Assembly: GCA_963854835.1 (NCBI GenBank)
Contig: OY978527.1
Location: forward strand, 38,569,040 to 38,633,039
Length of the DNA: 64,000 bases
Reading direction: 5' to 3'
DNA from: Megamerina dolium
Lineage: Eukaryota; Arthropoda; Insecta; Diptera; Megamerinidae
The notes under the pieces were generated by a model. That model ran no database searches. It saw nothing but the letters and a program-made list of their open reading frames with translations, and was not told the origin of the DNA. Shown piece by piece: positions 1-12,405 of the stretch (its first letter is position 1; each line of letters opens with the position of its first letter). A program made the position numbers and the translations under genes.

Positions 1-40
1 ACTTTTTGAATGGCCTGTTATACACAATTTAAACAATAAT

Positions 41-1929
41 TATACCCTGCATAATGCAATATGCATGGTATATTCATTTCCTTCAGATGTTTGTGTCCAC
101 TTGAAGGAATCTCCGGAGATATAGACATAGATATATATTCGTGATCAGCGTCGATTAAATTTTCGATTTAACGATGTCCGTCCGTCCGTCCGTCTGTCTG
201 TCACCTGGCTGGTTCGAACGATAACATGAGTAAATATTGAGCTAGTTCGATCAAATTTGGCATAAGTAATCTATGATCCAAGGGTACGGAGGGAACTGAT
301 ATTGGGCATGATCAGTCAATAACCACGCCCACACCAAGCATTCAAAGCGACTAACCTCGAAATTTTCAAAATCTTTAACTTGCTATAACTCACATAATAT
401 ACCACTTGGGACAACAATATTTGGCACATAGAGTTATATTATACTACTATATAACCTCGCCAAAAGTGGTTGAACCACGCCTACTTTTTAGCGTAGCTCT
501 CATACAAAGTGTCTGTACTTCTTTTAAATTGAAACAGCTGTAACTTCTACAATCTTCTGTCCAGAATAAACATAATTGACGCTGAGATTAACATGGTAGT
601 CGGAAATAATATGGCAGAAAATCAGTGTGCCACGCCCACTGATGTTTGGGTCTCCCATACAAAGTTGCGGAAATTAAAAAAAATGTTACCGGTTATAACT
701 TGCAAACTATTCAGCGTAGAGTAACGAGATTTAAGGTATGGAATAGTATTGTACGAGCAATTAGGCTCACAGAAAATGGGTGCACCACGCCCACTGTTTA
801 CCGTAGCCCCCATACAAATTTTAAATTGAAACAGCTGTAACTTCGGCAATCTTCTGTCTAGAATAACCATAATTGACACTTAAATTAACATCGTAGTCGG
901 CAAAAATCTGGCAGAAAATCAGTGTGCCTCGCCCACACCTTCATGGGTCTCCCATACAAAGTCGAGTGAATTAAACTAAAATTTTAAGCTCCATAGCTTA
1001 CAAACAATTTAGCGTAGGACAACGAGATTTAAGGTATGGATTAGTATTGTACGAGCAACTAGGCTCACAGAAAATGGGCGCACCACGCCCACTGTTTACC
1101 GTAGCCCCCATACAAATTTTAAATTGAAACAGCTGTAACTTCGGCAATCTTCTGTCTAGAATAACCATAATTGACACTTAAATTAATATCGTAGTCGGCA
1201 AAAATCTGGCAGAAAATCAGTGTGCCACGCCCACTGCTTCATGAGTCTCCCATACAAAGTCAAGGGAATTAAACTAAAATTTTAAGTTCCATTACTTACA
1301 AACCATTTAGCGCAGGACAACGAGATTTAAGGTATGGATTAGTATTATACGAGCAACTAGGCTCACAGAAAATGGGCGCACCACGCCCATTGTTTATCGT
1401 AGCCCCCATACAAATTTTAAATTGAAACAGCTGTAACTTCGGCAATCTTCTGCCTAAAATAACCATAATTGACAGTTAGATCAATATCGTAGTCGGAAAT
1501 AATCTGGCAGAAAATCAGTGTACCACGCCCACTCCTTCATAGGTCTCACATACAAAGTCGAGGGAATTAGACTAAAACTCTTAAGCTCCATAACTTACAA
1601 ACCATTTAGCGTAGGACAACCAAATTTAATGATGAGATACGTCACGCCCACTTTTTATATATCTTCCGTATAAAGTCTCGGATTTATCTCAAACATTAAA
1701 ATACCCATAACTTACTAATTAATACGCCTAGGTCAACCCATTGCAACCTATGTAGTTTAGTATTATAGGCAGAAATTGATCCTCCAAAATTGGTGAGGTA
1801 TGCCTGCTTCTTAATGTAGGTCCTATACAAAGTAGTGGAAGAAAAGTATGGATATACGAGCAAACTTTTTATATATACCTCTACATATGCAGGGTATAAT
1901 TTGGTCGGCCCCAGCCGACTGTAAGGAGA
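41..1929 (+). mobile_element. DINE-1/INE-1-like (Helentron-type, non-autonomous) element, copy E1
   Basis: Non-coding repeat whose ends match two other copies here (E2, E3). A 13-bp subterminal inverted repeat, TATACCCTGCATA at 41-53 and its complement at 1886-1898, lies near the termini. A perfect 6-bp stem hairpin (GTCGGC/GCCGAC, 1904-1919) sits just inside the 3' end, which runs into poly-T. A GTCC/GTCT block lies at about 175-205. The rest is a tandem array carrying CCACGCCCAC or close variants at 323, 475, 630, 785, 927, 1083, 1225, 1381, 1523 and 1642. This architecture is what is known for Drosophila DINE-1/INE-1, non-autonomous relatives of Helentron rolling-circle elements; the assignment is from memory of that family. 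Short open frames inside are not genes. Confidence 0.75.
630..1532 (+). repeat. Tandem ~297-bp units inside E1
   Basis: About three successive copies of a ~297-bp unit. Each holds two CCACGCCCAC-type motifs spaced alternately 155-156 and 142 bp apart, and recurring phrases such as 'cagctgtaacttc', 'cggcaatcttctg' and 'gagcaactaggctcacag'. Units are clearly similar but not identical, so the array is not very recent. Other copies of the element have different unit numbers. Confidence 0.8.
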
Positions 1930-4900
1930 TTTTTTTTATTCTTTTATTTCTCTACTATTCTGCTTGATATTTTTTATAATAAATTTAAAATATAAAAATC
2001 TTCATTATTATATTATTTTACTCGAACAATGTGAAAATTATGAGATTGTTTACCAAACTTTAATGAGAATTTTTAGAATTGTAAAGGACGTAGCACTTTA
2101 ATAAAATGGAAAGATATTTAATAATTTAATATTTAATATTAATTCTATTCTCCAAAGTGAAAGCTTTCCTTTTCTTTTTTTTTTCGAAAATAACATTTAC
2201 CGTAATTAACTTTAGATGATGCTGAATATGCTATTTGTGGTATACTGAAATAATGTCAAAATTATTTTGCATTAAAATCAAAAGATTTATAAGAAAACAT
2301 ATTTTTCGTCATCATTGCAAAAATATAAGTCCATATTTATTCTATATTTTTTAATTTGTCTGACTTTTTGTACTGTTTCTAAAATTAAGTGGCATGAAAA
2401 TATTTATATTTCTTATATCTTGATTTCTATGTAGGAAGTATATTGCAAAATTGCCTATTCGAACATTAAAAATCACAAAAAAAAAAAAATTGAAAATTGT
2501 CTCTGTTCAACAAACATTTACTATAATTTTGTTTATAAATTTAAGACGTATTTAGTTTATAATGATATAATGTACGGTATTATTTTCCACGTATAATTCT
2601 AATGTCAACTAAACATTTATAATAGAAAAAAAAAAAAAAAAATAATAGTAGTAAGTAGAGGAAATGCCGTTATTTGTTGTACTTTCACGTGTACTTATAA
2701 AGGTGGAACAATAGCTGAACGTTGAACATTATTAATGCTATGTGCATGTAAGTGTAAATGAACTTGTATGGTAATGAACAATGGGGAAAAGGTAAATATT
2801 AATGATTGTATGTGTGTATTGCTACATTACACTACAACACAACAACAACTAATAATAATGGAAATAATTACTAGCAAAAATACGCAAGATTTCCCTCAGT
2901 AATAAATAATAAGTAAGCATGTATGTGATATTAAATGTTGCCAACAGTTGCAACATTCTGTGTTCTGAACGAACGTAATATGAGGAAAATATAATGTTGA
3001 AGTATACATTTTGAGTGATTGCAGGGAATACCTTGTTGTATATAATTTCATGATATGGAGTAAGATTAAATGGTGAACTCAAAAACAGAATATTAAAGTA
3101 GGTACTCGTGGAAAGTATTTTTATGTAGAATGTACAATGTATGTGTGCGTTGAGTGGTCTATACATATATGGACTTTTGTTTACGTTTCTGATATATATG
3201 ATTTACTGATGTAAACTTGAAGAAAAGTATCCTTTTTAGATGAAATAGTTCTACAGAAAGTAAAGCAGCCCTATTGGATTATACTGGCTGACCCTCAAAA
3301 GGTAACACATAGACCCTCTAACTTTATGGGCGCAGTATTATATGTATACGAGTAAAGTTTTGAGTAAACTTATGCATTATGGTTAAAATAATTTCTATAA
3401 AATTAATTTCATTGTTTTGTTTTCGATCATAAGTGGCTTCGACCAAAAAACCATACTTATTTTTTTTTTTTGCCATAGAATTACCTTCATTTTATGCATC
3501 AACTTATTATCATTGTTTTCTTTTAATGCGAATTAACCATACACAATTGAATATACACATCGTCAATTGACACATCGTCAATGCTATGTTATCGCATTTG
3601 AAATATCTATTTGATTGAGTTTAATTAAATGCTATTAAACAAACCATTCATATGAGCGGATGGTATTTGACAGGTTTCATTTGTATTGCAAATGAATGAT
3701 ATTGTGCAAAAGTAAGATTAGTAGCACATTGGAGATTGGACTTTGGACAGATTACTCGATTAGTTTAATTGAGCTGATTGTGCTGGTTGATCTCTATAAT
3801 TAACACTTAAGGGCACACATAAGTATTTGTAAGCCATCAAATGCTGGTATTAAAATGAAACACTTTAACAAAGGCATTCGTATTGATAAATGTGTGTCCA
3901 TACATGTGGATTAATATCAAAGAAACCGTATCAACTACGGTATATATTTTTTTTAAATACAAATTTCTCGTGCTATTGGGCTAAGTTTTAGATTTCCTAT
4001 TGTGCGCCTAAAATTATGCTATCTTCATTACATGGAATTTAACATAATTTGTGTTTTTAAATTTATTTATTTTTTCATTAATTTCTTTTCTTCCATTTTT
4101 TGCACGAGGGTAGTCTCACATCAACCGCAACATCTGTTGTTCTTCATATGGTAGTGTTGTAAAGATATTAAATATTTATTTAATTTCTAGGAAGTACATA
4201 TATGTGCAATATATGTATTTCCTACAAATGGATGGATATTCTATTGTAGAGGGTAGAACAAATATATCAATCTGAATACAAATATTTATCTTGTCTTACT
4301 TCCGAGTTGCACATTTGCCTACACTTAGCTCTATGCTTGTTTATGTAAAATTTTATTGCTTCTATAATTTATAGCAATAAAATATTTTAATATAAAAGCA
4401 TTGGAAAGGAAAACGACGTAAATTTATTTGACGAAATAAGAAAATTTTGCAAAAACCTAGAAATTTTGTTTGTATAAGGAACAATAAAATATGAGATTTT
4501 CAATTTAAAGAGAAGTTGATGGAGTATACATTCGTAGTAGTGTTGTAATCCAGGAGAAATATGTATTAGGTATGTTCTTATATTCATACAATATATTAGC
4601 TGAAGTAACACACTGGTACAGTGGCCACAACAGCAGCTAATGATATCTGTATCACATTCATTTCCAAATACCAAATGATACATACCTATACATTGATGGT
4701 TTTATTGTTTTTGTTATATTTGAGTTTTCTTTATTGCTTTTAAATTTTATCATACACTTCACCACATACTCTACGATGAGTCGGACGTGTTAGTTGAATT
4801 TAAAATTAACTTAAGACCGTCGAATGATTTCAGTATAAAAGAGGTTTTGTGTATTTACTACATGCAACTGGTGAGTGTATTTTAGTTGTTATTCCAATAT

Positions 4901-5174
4901 ATTAGTACCCTATTTTATTTTGGGATGCGTTTCTTCAGCTGTACGTAATTTAATAAATTTTAAAATAAGTCTGTGTTTTTGTGCTGAGAGTTGATATGTT
5001 TGTGCTAGGAGTTACCACATACGATATGGTTGTATTCACCCGTATTGTGTAGCTAAGATTTATAATCTGAAAAAAATTCCAATAATAACTTACGACGGAT
5101 TGATATAATTAATTTTTTTGCTCACAACGAGTATCACCCGAAAATGTAGTTAAAAAGTGATGAATTTTCTTATA
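1930..5174. other. AT-rich stretch, no gene seen
   Basis: Only homopolymer A/T tracts (for example near 2478 and 2625) and short chance open frames. No transposase, RT, tRNA or conserved protein motif is recognisable. One TATA-like site at 4834 is listed separately. Confidence 0.6.
4834..4876 (+). promoter_or_regulatory. Possible TATA box with nearby splice-donor-like site
   Basis: TATAAAAG at 4834-4841 is followed about 20-30 bases later by ATGCAACTG and then G|GTGAGT at 4870-4876, a good donor match. The spacing could fit a very short first exon, but there is no initiator consensus or downstream coding support. It may be chance in AT-rich DNA. Confidence 0.15.
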
Positions 5175-6299
5175 AAGGGTTATCCATTTTGCGGTTTCAA
5201 AAGTAAATGCAAATAAAACACATATAAAATATTTTTTATCATGATATTTCCTTTTTATTATAAAGATTGAACGTTGACATTATGTGTGAAATACTACATC
5301 ATTTAAATGACCACCACGCGAATTGTTGCAAGCATCGATTCTTTTGAGGTAATTTTCTACCACTTGATCTTGGTGGCCACTTGATATCGCCACGACGAGA
5401 AATTACGCGGCCAGAAAATTTCTCTTGCAATAAAGCCATATTCGCTCGAGTTGTGTGGCATGTGGCACCGTATTGTTGAAACCACATATTCTCTAAGTCG
5501 TATTCTTCAATAGCAGGCACAAAAAAGTCGGTCATCATATGGCCATAACGCTCCGAATTGACGGTGACAGTCGTTCCATCGTCGTTTTCGAAGAAGTAAG
5601 GTCCAATCACACCTCCGGACCAAAGAGCGCACCAAGCAGTGGCTTTTTGTGGATGTAGTGGCCTCTCTTCAATTACTTGAGGATTCTCAGAACCCCAAAT
5701 AAGACAATTTTGTTTGTTAACATACCCACCAAGTGAGAAATGTGCTTCGTCGCTGAAGAAAATTTTGTTCGAAAAATCGCCGTCCTCCGCCTGTTGTTCA
5801 AGCACCCATTCGACGTATCTAGGACGTTGTGAATGGTCAGCTGGCTTCAGTTGTTGTGTGAGCTGGATTTTATATGGATGTAGGTGTAGATCCAAATGCA
5901 AAATACACCATAATGTGCCGTAAGACAATCCTAATTCCTGAGAACGACGAGGAATCGACACATTCGGGTCTTTGGCAACACTTTCACTTACAGCAGCGAT
6001 ATTTTCGGTGGTACGAGCGAAACGATGATGCACAGGCCTCACAATATCTGTAACCGATCCAGTCTCTTCATATTTCTTCACAATTTTGCCAATTGCTTGC
6101 GTAGTTGGGCGATTATGTAAACCATAATCTCCTCTTAAAGCACGATATGTGGCTGTGGCAGAATCACCATTTTTGTAGGATCCATTTTCGCAAATGTCAG
6201 ACTTTGAACTGAAAAAGAAAGAAATTGTTTTAACAACTCAGTTTGACAGATGTCGAATTCAAGCCCTATACTTTTGAAACCGCGAAATGGATAACCCTT
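5175..6299 (-). mobile_element. rosa-type (DD41D) mariner, deleted copy A
   Basis: Bounded by ~30-bp terminal inverted repeats beginning AAGGGTTATCCATTT and flanked by TA duplications at 5173-5174 and 6300-6301. At 1125 bp it is shorter than copy B (1304 bp). The whole difference is a 40-bp deletion near the start codon and a 140-bp deletion near the 3' coding end, less the one base that B has lost in its T-run. The 140-bp deletion has the same breakpoints as in copy C at 35477-36588, so the two share a defective ancestor. Confidence 0.92.
5299..6185 (-). pseudogene. rosa transposase, truncated (copy A)
   Basis: Transposase of the Tc1/mariner superfamily that would cut and rejoin DNA at the terminal repeats. 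The start codon at 6185 is followed after two codons by a 40-bp deletion that shifts the frame. From 6081 a 260-codon frame runs open, with the first catalytic aspartate in FSDEAHF and the second motif changed to WFQQYGATCHTT (the usual D is Y). After KWPPR the shared 140-bp deletion removes the CDLTPLDFFLWG segment holding the third aspartate, and the tail continues in an alien frame. With two of three acidic residues gone it is certainly inactive. The T-run that breaks the frame in copies B and C is unbroken here. Confidence 0.9.
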
Positions 6300-6384
6300 T
6301 ACATTTCTCATTTGTACCTAGTATTAGGGCGACAAAGCTAGAATATAGAGGGTATAGAGAATATAGTGGAACAAGTGGAACAAG

Positions 6385-7236
6385 GAACACGTGGTAATCG
6401 GAAGTAGCAATGTCTGAGGTATAGGGTGGGTGGGGTAGGACTTTTTATGTCAGTGTTTCTAAGTATGATTCAACGACTTTAGCAACATGTGGATAAGCAT
6501 TGTCATATAGCAAAATTACTTTGTCGTATCTTTTGAGATATTGTGGCGATTTTTCCTTCAATGCTCGTCTCAAATACATCAATTGTGTTCGATAAAGGCC
6601 ACCGTTATTGGTTTAATTTGGTTTTAGCTGCTCATAATAAACAAAACTGGGTTGGTCCCAGCAAATACATAACATAAGCTTGTCATTATGAATATTCCAC
6701 TTTGCCGTTGATGTTGAAGCTTGACCAAGAATAGCCCCCATCGCCTTGGGTTGTCGTAATGAATCCATTTTCATCATCAGTGACGATACGATGCACAAAT
6801 CCCTTTCTTCTTTGCCGTTGAAGCAATTGTTTGCAAGTGAAAAATCGGTGTTCAACATCTCTTGGCTTCAATTTGTAGGGTACTTGCTTACTTTTGAATA
6901 ATTTCCATGGTTTTTAAACGCTTGAAAACGACTGTCTCCACAATCACTAATGATGTGGCCAATTCTTTAAGCGTTTGACATGAATATTCGTAGAATAAAG
7001 CCGTCTCTTCTTCATCTTCAAACTTTTTTTGATTGGCCCGAATGCTCTTTGTCTTCAATGTCGAAATCATCACTTTTAAAACAACGAAACCAGTACTCAC
7101 ACATTTTGATCGATATACAATGTTCTTTATAAGTTTTCAAAAGTAATAAATAATTTTCAGCATCACTACTCTTTGCAGTAAATATGAAAAGCAAAAATTC
7201 CCGTAAATGTTGTGTTGTTGGCTCAATGGTCGACAT
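6385..7236 (-). pseudogene. Mauritiana-type mariner transposase, decayed
   Basis: Minus-strand pieces in several frames line up in order with a Mos1-like transposase: N-terminal HTH (start near 7236; CEYWFRCFKSDDFDIEDKEH), a second HTH near 6900-7020, the first catalytic block (VHRIVTDDENGF, about 6770-6800), CWDQPSFVYYEQLKP near 6625, then LLYDNAYPHVAK near 6500 and SDIATSDYHVF near 6400. The spacing from the second to third aspartate is 34 residues, the mariner DD34D signature. Multiple stops and shifts break it. I could not define its terminal repeats. It lies about 85 bp from rosa copy A. Confidence 0.85.
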
Positions 7237-7260
7237 GTTTGAAGCTCAATAAAAATTGGT

Positions 7261-8678
7261 TGTTTACACTTTTACGAAATGATATGTAAATACTAACAAA
7301 TAAGGTCTAATAATGGCACTTTAAAATGAATATAGCTACAGTATGGTTCGATAGCAAATGTACAAGTTACGCCATTTAATAAAAATCTCTCAAAAGTAAT
7401 TCAAGAACCAAGCCATTCCTTAAATCGCTTAATGCCAAATATTTAATTTAAACTTAAATATTTTTTGTCACTTTATTTTTCTCTCACACTCTCTCTCTCT
7501 CTCTCTCTCAATCTGTTTTTCACTATATAACATCTCTGTACTTCTCTATAAATATTTCTACATAATTTATTCCCTTGACGTTCTACCTTCTCGTTTTACA
7601 ATTGTACCAATTGTCGCATGTATAGCCGGAAGCCTTCGATATCAGCCTAACGAAAAGAGTAGTGGGTGTTGACATATTTCCCTCTCTCATCGTCTCGCAT
7701 AATTGTGATATAACATGGCCATTAGTCTTATCAGTTCAAAGAATTTAACGCCTGAGCACTTTAACAGTTTACACAACAACAAAATATAAGCAAGTAGCAT
7801 TAAAATGGTATTAAACGCTGAAAACGCATAAAACAATATGGCATACTCGTATCTTGTCATTCAATGAATTTAGTATTATTCTTGATGACAATAACAATTT
7901 CAATGATGTTCTCATCTGCAACTAAATAGCATCAAGAAATTACAATAAAATACAATACAGTGACACCGTGGGTTGGTACATTTAAGAAAGATTATGTTCT
8001 TGACCTCCCAATAATTTGAAGGAGGCCGTACGTAATTGTGGTTATGTAGAGATGACATAAATGTATTGGTGTTGACATAAGAGAATTAGTGAGAATTAGT
8101 ACGAACATTTTCGCATGTCTACACTGGTAATTGTTGTTTACCCATGGAATACATTTAATATTAAGGAATGAATCTATTATCGATTTGGTGATTGTTAAAG
8201 CTTCATTTAGCAAATATTGGCCAACATTTATGTTCAATGGGGCAAATGAGTGACATTTGAGATTTTAATTAAATCCCATAATATGGAGATATAAGAAAAA
8301 ATAAACAAAAATCATGTACAACCCCATTTCTACCCATGATAGCAACCCTTATATGCTCACAATCTCCCTCTCACTTACATTCAGATACGTACACAATTTC
8401 AGCAAATTTTTTTATTGAGAAAAATGAAGATTTTCTTGATATTACTTTACTTTCTCATCATATCTACATACTACTATTTCTCTAACTTCCTTTGGATGTG
8501 ATGAGAAGAAATTTGTTAATTTTTATAGATTAACGTTTCTTTCTGAAGATAGAAAGAAAGAAAAATTACGTTTCTCCTGAACTTTGTGTACATTGATATC
8601 ATCATTTAAACTGCTTGACACTATTAGTCAAAGTATTTGTTTTATTTTTGTGTAAGCACTTTCAAAACTCAGATATAT
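7261..8678. other. AT-rich stretch, no gene seen
   Basis: Contains a (CT)n microsatellite at about 7488-7509 and otherwise AT-rich sequence without recognisable coding or RNA features. Confidence 0.55.
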
Positions 8679-9045
8679 TCATCGTTGAAGTGATTTTACA
8701 AATTTGACAATGTCTTCCCCTTGCATGATTTGTAGTAGCTCTGCATTATTTCTGATTGCATATTCCACATGTGCTATGCGTTTTGGGCCAAATATTTTCC
8801 TTAGAATCTTCCTCTCAAAGATTCGCAGGGTCTCTTCCTCTGCACCCGTCATACCCCACATTTCAGAGCCATAAGACCATAACCACTGGTCTTATTAATG
8901 TTTTGTATATGGTCAGTTTGCAGAAGTAGTCTTGACCTAAGCAGATTTAAGTGGATATGTTACGTTTTCGTCGCTACTAGAAGGCGATCCTGAATACACT
9001 CTCCACATTCTTGATCTTTCTATGTTGACTACCAGTCCTAGTGTT
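8679..9045 (-). pseudogene. Non-LTR retrotransposon RT C-terminal fragment
   Basis: Minus-strand residues read KLTIYKTLIRPVVM, then after a one-base slip GSEMWGMTGAEEETLRIFERKILRKIFGP and NAELLQIMQG...IVKF. This is the post-catalytic 'thumb' and tail region common in RTE/BovB-like insect LINEs (clade assignment loose). No catalytic motif remains and there is a frameshift near 8870. A similar segment recurs at 38760-39245, and neighbouring parts of the same tail region occur at 55150-55262 and 63784-64000. Confidence 0.75.
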
Positions 9046-9134
9046 TTTGCCTATATCTTGATATTGAGGTACAATACCTCCAGGTATCGATTCTTTCTTG
9101 CAAGGATTTTGCTTACTAATTTTATGAAAGAAAC

Positions 9135-9790
9135 TCAAGCAATTTGTATGGAAGCTACTATAAGCAGTATCGTAGGTGTGGCTCGTCCATTTCTGGCAAG
9201 ATTATGTAGCAATATAACATAACTCTTATTATTTATGTGGGCGTTACAAGCGAAAATTGATTTAGGCACAAAAGGGATAATCCTTATCCGAGGCATCCGG
9301 TTTGTATTTTCATTGGGGAAAGTTTTTATGTGGTGTGCCCAAGCCCAACGCACAACATCTAATCGAGGATGCTTTCACCGCTCACTTTAGCCGCCTCCCA
9401 GCGGGTGCCAGGAAGACGATGCCCGGTGGTCGCCACGTGGAGGACCTCCATTGAAAAATGTAATGACATCACATAGCAACCAGCATTAGCTACGTGATTG
9501 CTACATGTGGCCATGGCAGTTGACCGATTATGCCCATTATCACTCCCATCCATACCCTTGGATCATGGGTTACTCATGCCAAACTTCATCCAAATAGCTC
9601 AATACTTTCTCAAGTTATCGAACCAGCCAAGTGACAGACAGAGAGATGGACGGACATCGTTAAATCAACTAAATAGGCGACGCTGATCTCAGAATATATA
9701 TACTTTTCTATATATCCGGAGATTACTTCAAGTGGTTACAAACATTTAACGGAAATGAGTATACCTTAAAAATAGGCGTGTTGACTGTTC
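9135..9790 (-). repeat. DINE-1-like relic, inverted
   Basis: Read on the minus strand, 9560-9790 matches the 5' block of E1-E3: the segment before the GTCC/GTCT block, a short GTCCATCTCTCTGTCTGTCAC block, 'cgaactag'-like sequence and 'accaagggtatgga'. The plus-strand phrases 'aatttgtatggaagct' and 'gtgggcgtt' at 9143-9247 resemble complements of its internal motif. A GC-richer piece at 9355-9500 is unexplained and could be a different repeat. Boundaries are approximate. Confidence 0.6.
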
Positions 9791-11404
9791 ATTTTAGCGC
9801 ACGAATTGTGAAAACATACATTGACGAATAAACTTTTGTATGGGAAGTAGCCTTGGTTTCCATACGATTTCGCTTATTCACGAACTTATTCATCCATTGG
9901 TAAGAATCAATCTATCAATTTTTTAATTTCTTAATAATTACGGCAGTTATCGTACTCATGGACAGACAAACGGACAGACAGTCAGGAAGAAATGGTTAAA
10001 TCTACTCGAATTGTTTTTCAGATCAATAGCAAATAACCTTTTTCATATCTGTCATCTCTATTTATGTGTTTTACAGATGGATGCACGACTTCAATGTACC
10101 CTTGACTCCTTGAGTGTGAGGTATAAAAAGGAAATCTGTTTTCGGATCATAGTAGATACTGGGAATTGTGCTTAAATTAATTTTTTGAAGTCTTTTGTTT
10201 TAATAAAATTAATTACACTACTCTTGTAATGGTTATATACCAGTATATATATAGACAATATATAAAGAGGATTTTGTTGTATTATTGGTGCCTTGAAATT
10301 ATCATATTAAATTGATTTGTGCAGCACCATTCATCCGTTTCAGTAACATTTCATTACAATTTATTGAATCAATTGAATTGATTTCAATTCAAACCCAATC
10401 AAACGGAATACCACACACAGCCGCAACATAGTGGCTGCAGACTCACAATTTTATTACATATATACTTACCTATCCATATATAGCATATATAGAGAGTATA
10501 CTCATATAAAATAAATGAAAATGTTCAGACAGATACAATATCAACATCATGTAGTACAATATTCGTTAGAATATGAAAAATTATTTTTATTTGCTAGTGG
10601 TTATTTTTTTTTTCTTGTTTTACTGAAGTTGTGTTTTGTTGTTTTCTTGGCAATCGTTCAATAATACGAGTATGTGGTGTGGTATAAAATATTATATACT
10701 TATAGGCGCAATGATCCCATCATTATGATTGTTAATATTTAATACAAACGATTGCATTCAAGTAGTAAGCTTTTACTACAACAATTGGTGGGTAGAAGGA
10801 AAAGAGAATGTATTGAATATATATCTGTGTGTGTGTGTATATGTAATGTACATATATAACATATATGAATTTATTAAGTGGTTGATGAGTTGTTGGATCT
10901 ATTAACAATATGTTCATTTTAATCCAAATATAAAAACAAACTCTCAATTTGGTTACAAGCAGTTTTATGCATTTTTATATTGTTTTTAATGATATTGTAC
11001 ATTTTTATTCAAACGAAGAATTTAACATGTATAGTTCATTATACTGTTATGAATACTTAATTTGTCACAATTCGAAATGAATTTCTGTCTATGAACATAT
11101 GTTTCTAAATTGAGTGAATTACATGGACATCGCAATCAGTTGCTCTTAATCATATAATGCCAACCGTTTCATTTAATTAATATCTATATTTTAATTTTAT
11201 TGCCTTTTTTGTTGAAATTGCTTTTTTTTTCTAATATTCTTAAATAAGCTTTCGTTAAAAAATACATGAATAACATTCTTTGGTAGGCGCTGTTAGCGTA
11301 CAAAAATGATTCTTGGGAGAAAAAGGAATTATTTTTATTTTCTCTGATGTATTGTGCATTCAGCAAGTGATTTTAATCGCGGATAGAAGTACGAGTTGTT
11401 AAAG
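9791..11404. other. AT-rich stretch, no gene seen
   Basis: Contains a GACAGACAAACGGACAGACAG-like block at about 9960-9985, which looks like another inverted shred of a DINE-type repeat, a (TG)n tract near 10827, and a TATA-like site at 10122. No coding region was recognised. Confidence 0.5.
10122..10130 (+). promoter_or_regulatory. TATA-like motif
   Basis: TATAAAAAG preceded by GC-richer sequence, with ATCATAG about 22 bases downstream. This is a weak core-promoter candidate with no supporting transcript feature. Confidence 0.12.
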
Positions 11405-11410
11405 AATAAA

Positions 11411-12330
11411 ATGGAATCTTCGAACGAGTATAAGAGGCATATTTCGTATTTTTTTTATGTGGAAGAAATGCAACAACTGCTGTTGCAGAAATAAATGCAA
11501 CTCATGAGGAGAATACCGTGAGTGTGAGGATTGTGCAAAAGTGGTTTTCCAAATTCCGAAGTGGTGATTGTGACGTTGAGGATGCCCCACGCTCTGGTCG
11601 TCCTGAGGTATTTAACTCCGACGCCTTGCTGGAACTCGTGGAAGCTGAGCCAAGTTTGGCAGTCGTTATGATGGCTGGAAGGTTAAATTCATCACTTGAG
11701 CAAAGTTACAAAGCTGGGAAAATGGATTCCGCATAAACTTGACGTCGTAAACCTTCAGAATGTGTGTTCTCAGCTTGAAAATGAGACTTTTTGAACCGTA
11801 TTATTACTGGGATCGAAAAATGGGTCCTTTGCAATAATCCGGTTCGCAAGCCGCAGTGGTTAGATAAAGATGAAACATCAGAACCAACCTCCAGAGATGG
11901 CCTCATGTTGATGGGATATGGCCGATATCATTTATTTTGATCTGCTGGAACCAAACCAGCAGATCAAAACTGAATGAAGCACTTGAAAAAATTGACCGTC
12001 TTTAGTCAATAGACGAAAAGATTTGTTTCACCACGACAACGCAAGACCGCATACCGCAGGACAGACCTTAGGCAAGCTGAACGAGCTCGGATAGGAGCTA
12101 ATGCAGTATCCATCATACTCTCCGAATATTGCACCTTGTGATTATCACCTTTTCCGCGGACTTTAGTCCCATTTAAGTAATAGGAACTACACCTTAAAAG
12201 AAGCTATAAAATGGGATATCGACGCGTATTTTGGCTCCAAGGACAAACAATTTTTTGAGTAGGGAATTAAAAATTTGCCTTAATGTTGGGAAGACATTGT
12301 AAATAATACAGGAAAATATATTATTGATTA
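11411..12330 (+). pseudogene. Mellifera/cecropia-like mariner transposase, dead
   Basis: Mariner DD34D transposase read across several frames: MESSNEYKRHISYFF at about 11411, a frameshift, then the HTH region with VQKWFSKFRSGDCDVEDAPRSGRP (about 11530-11610), the catalytic start FLNRIITGIEKWVLCNNP near 11790-11840, HHDNARPHTAGQT near 12030, SPNIAPCDYHLF near 12120, and a closing WEDIVNNTGKYIID. The first catalytic residue is replaced (GDEKW to GIEKW; codon ATC at 11812-11814); the second and third aspartates are present, 34 residues apart. Several stops and shifts confirm it is dead. A terminal repeat (complement begins TCAGGTCAGTCCATAGTCC) is visible at about 12381-12404; I could not find its 5' partner. 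Confidence 0.88.
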
Positions 12331-12405
12331 ATAAATACTGAAAACTTATTTTTTATTTATCTTAAAACCACCTAAGAAAAACGCAGGACTATGGACTGAC
12401 CTGAT

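Noticed and set aside
2849..3166. 105-codon minus-strand open frame
   Set aside because: Low-complexity, AT-driven composition, no domain, no promoter or splice context.
4387..4683. 98-codon minus-strand open frame with cysteines
   Set aside because: The Cys cluster is not a recognisable zinc motif; likely chance.
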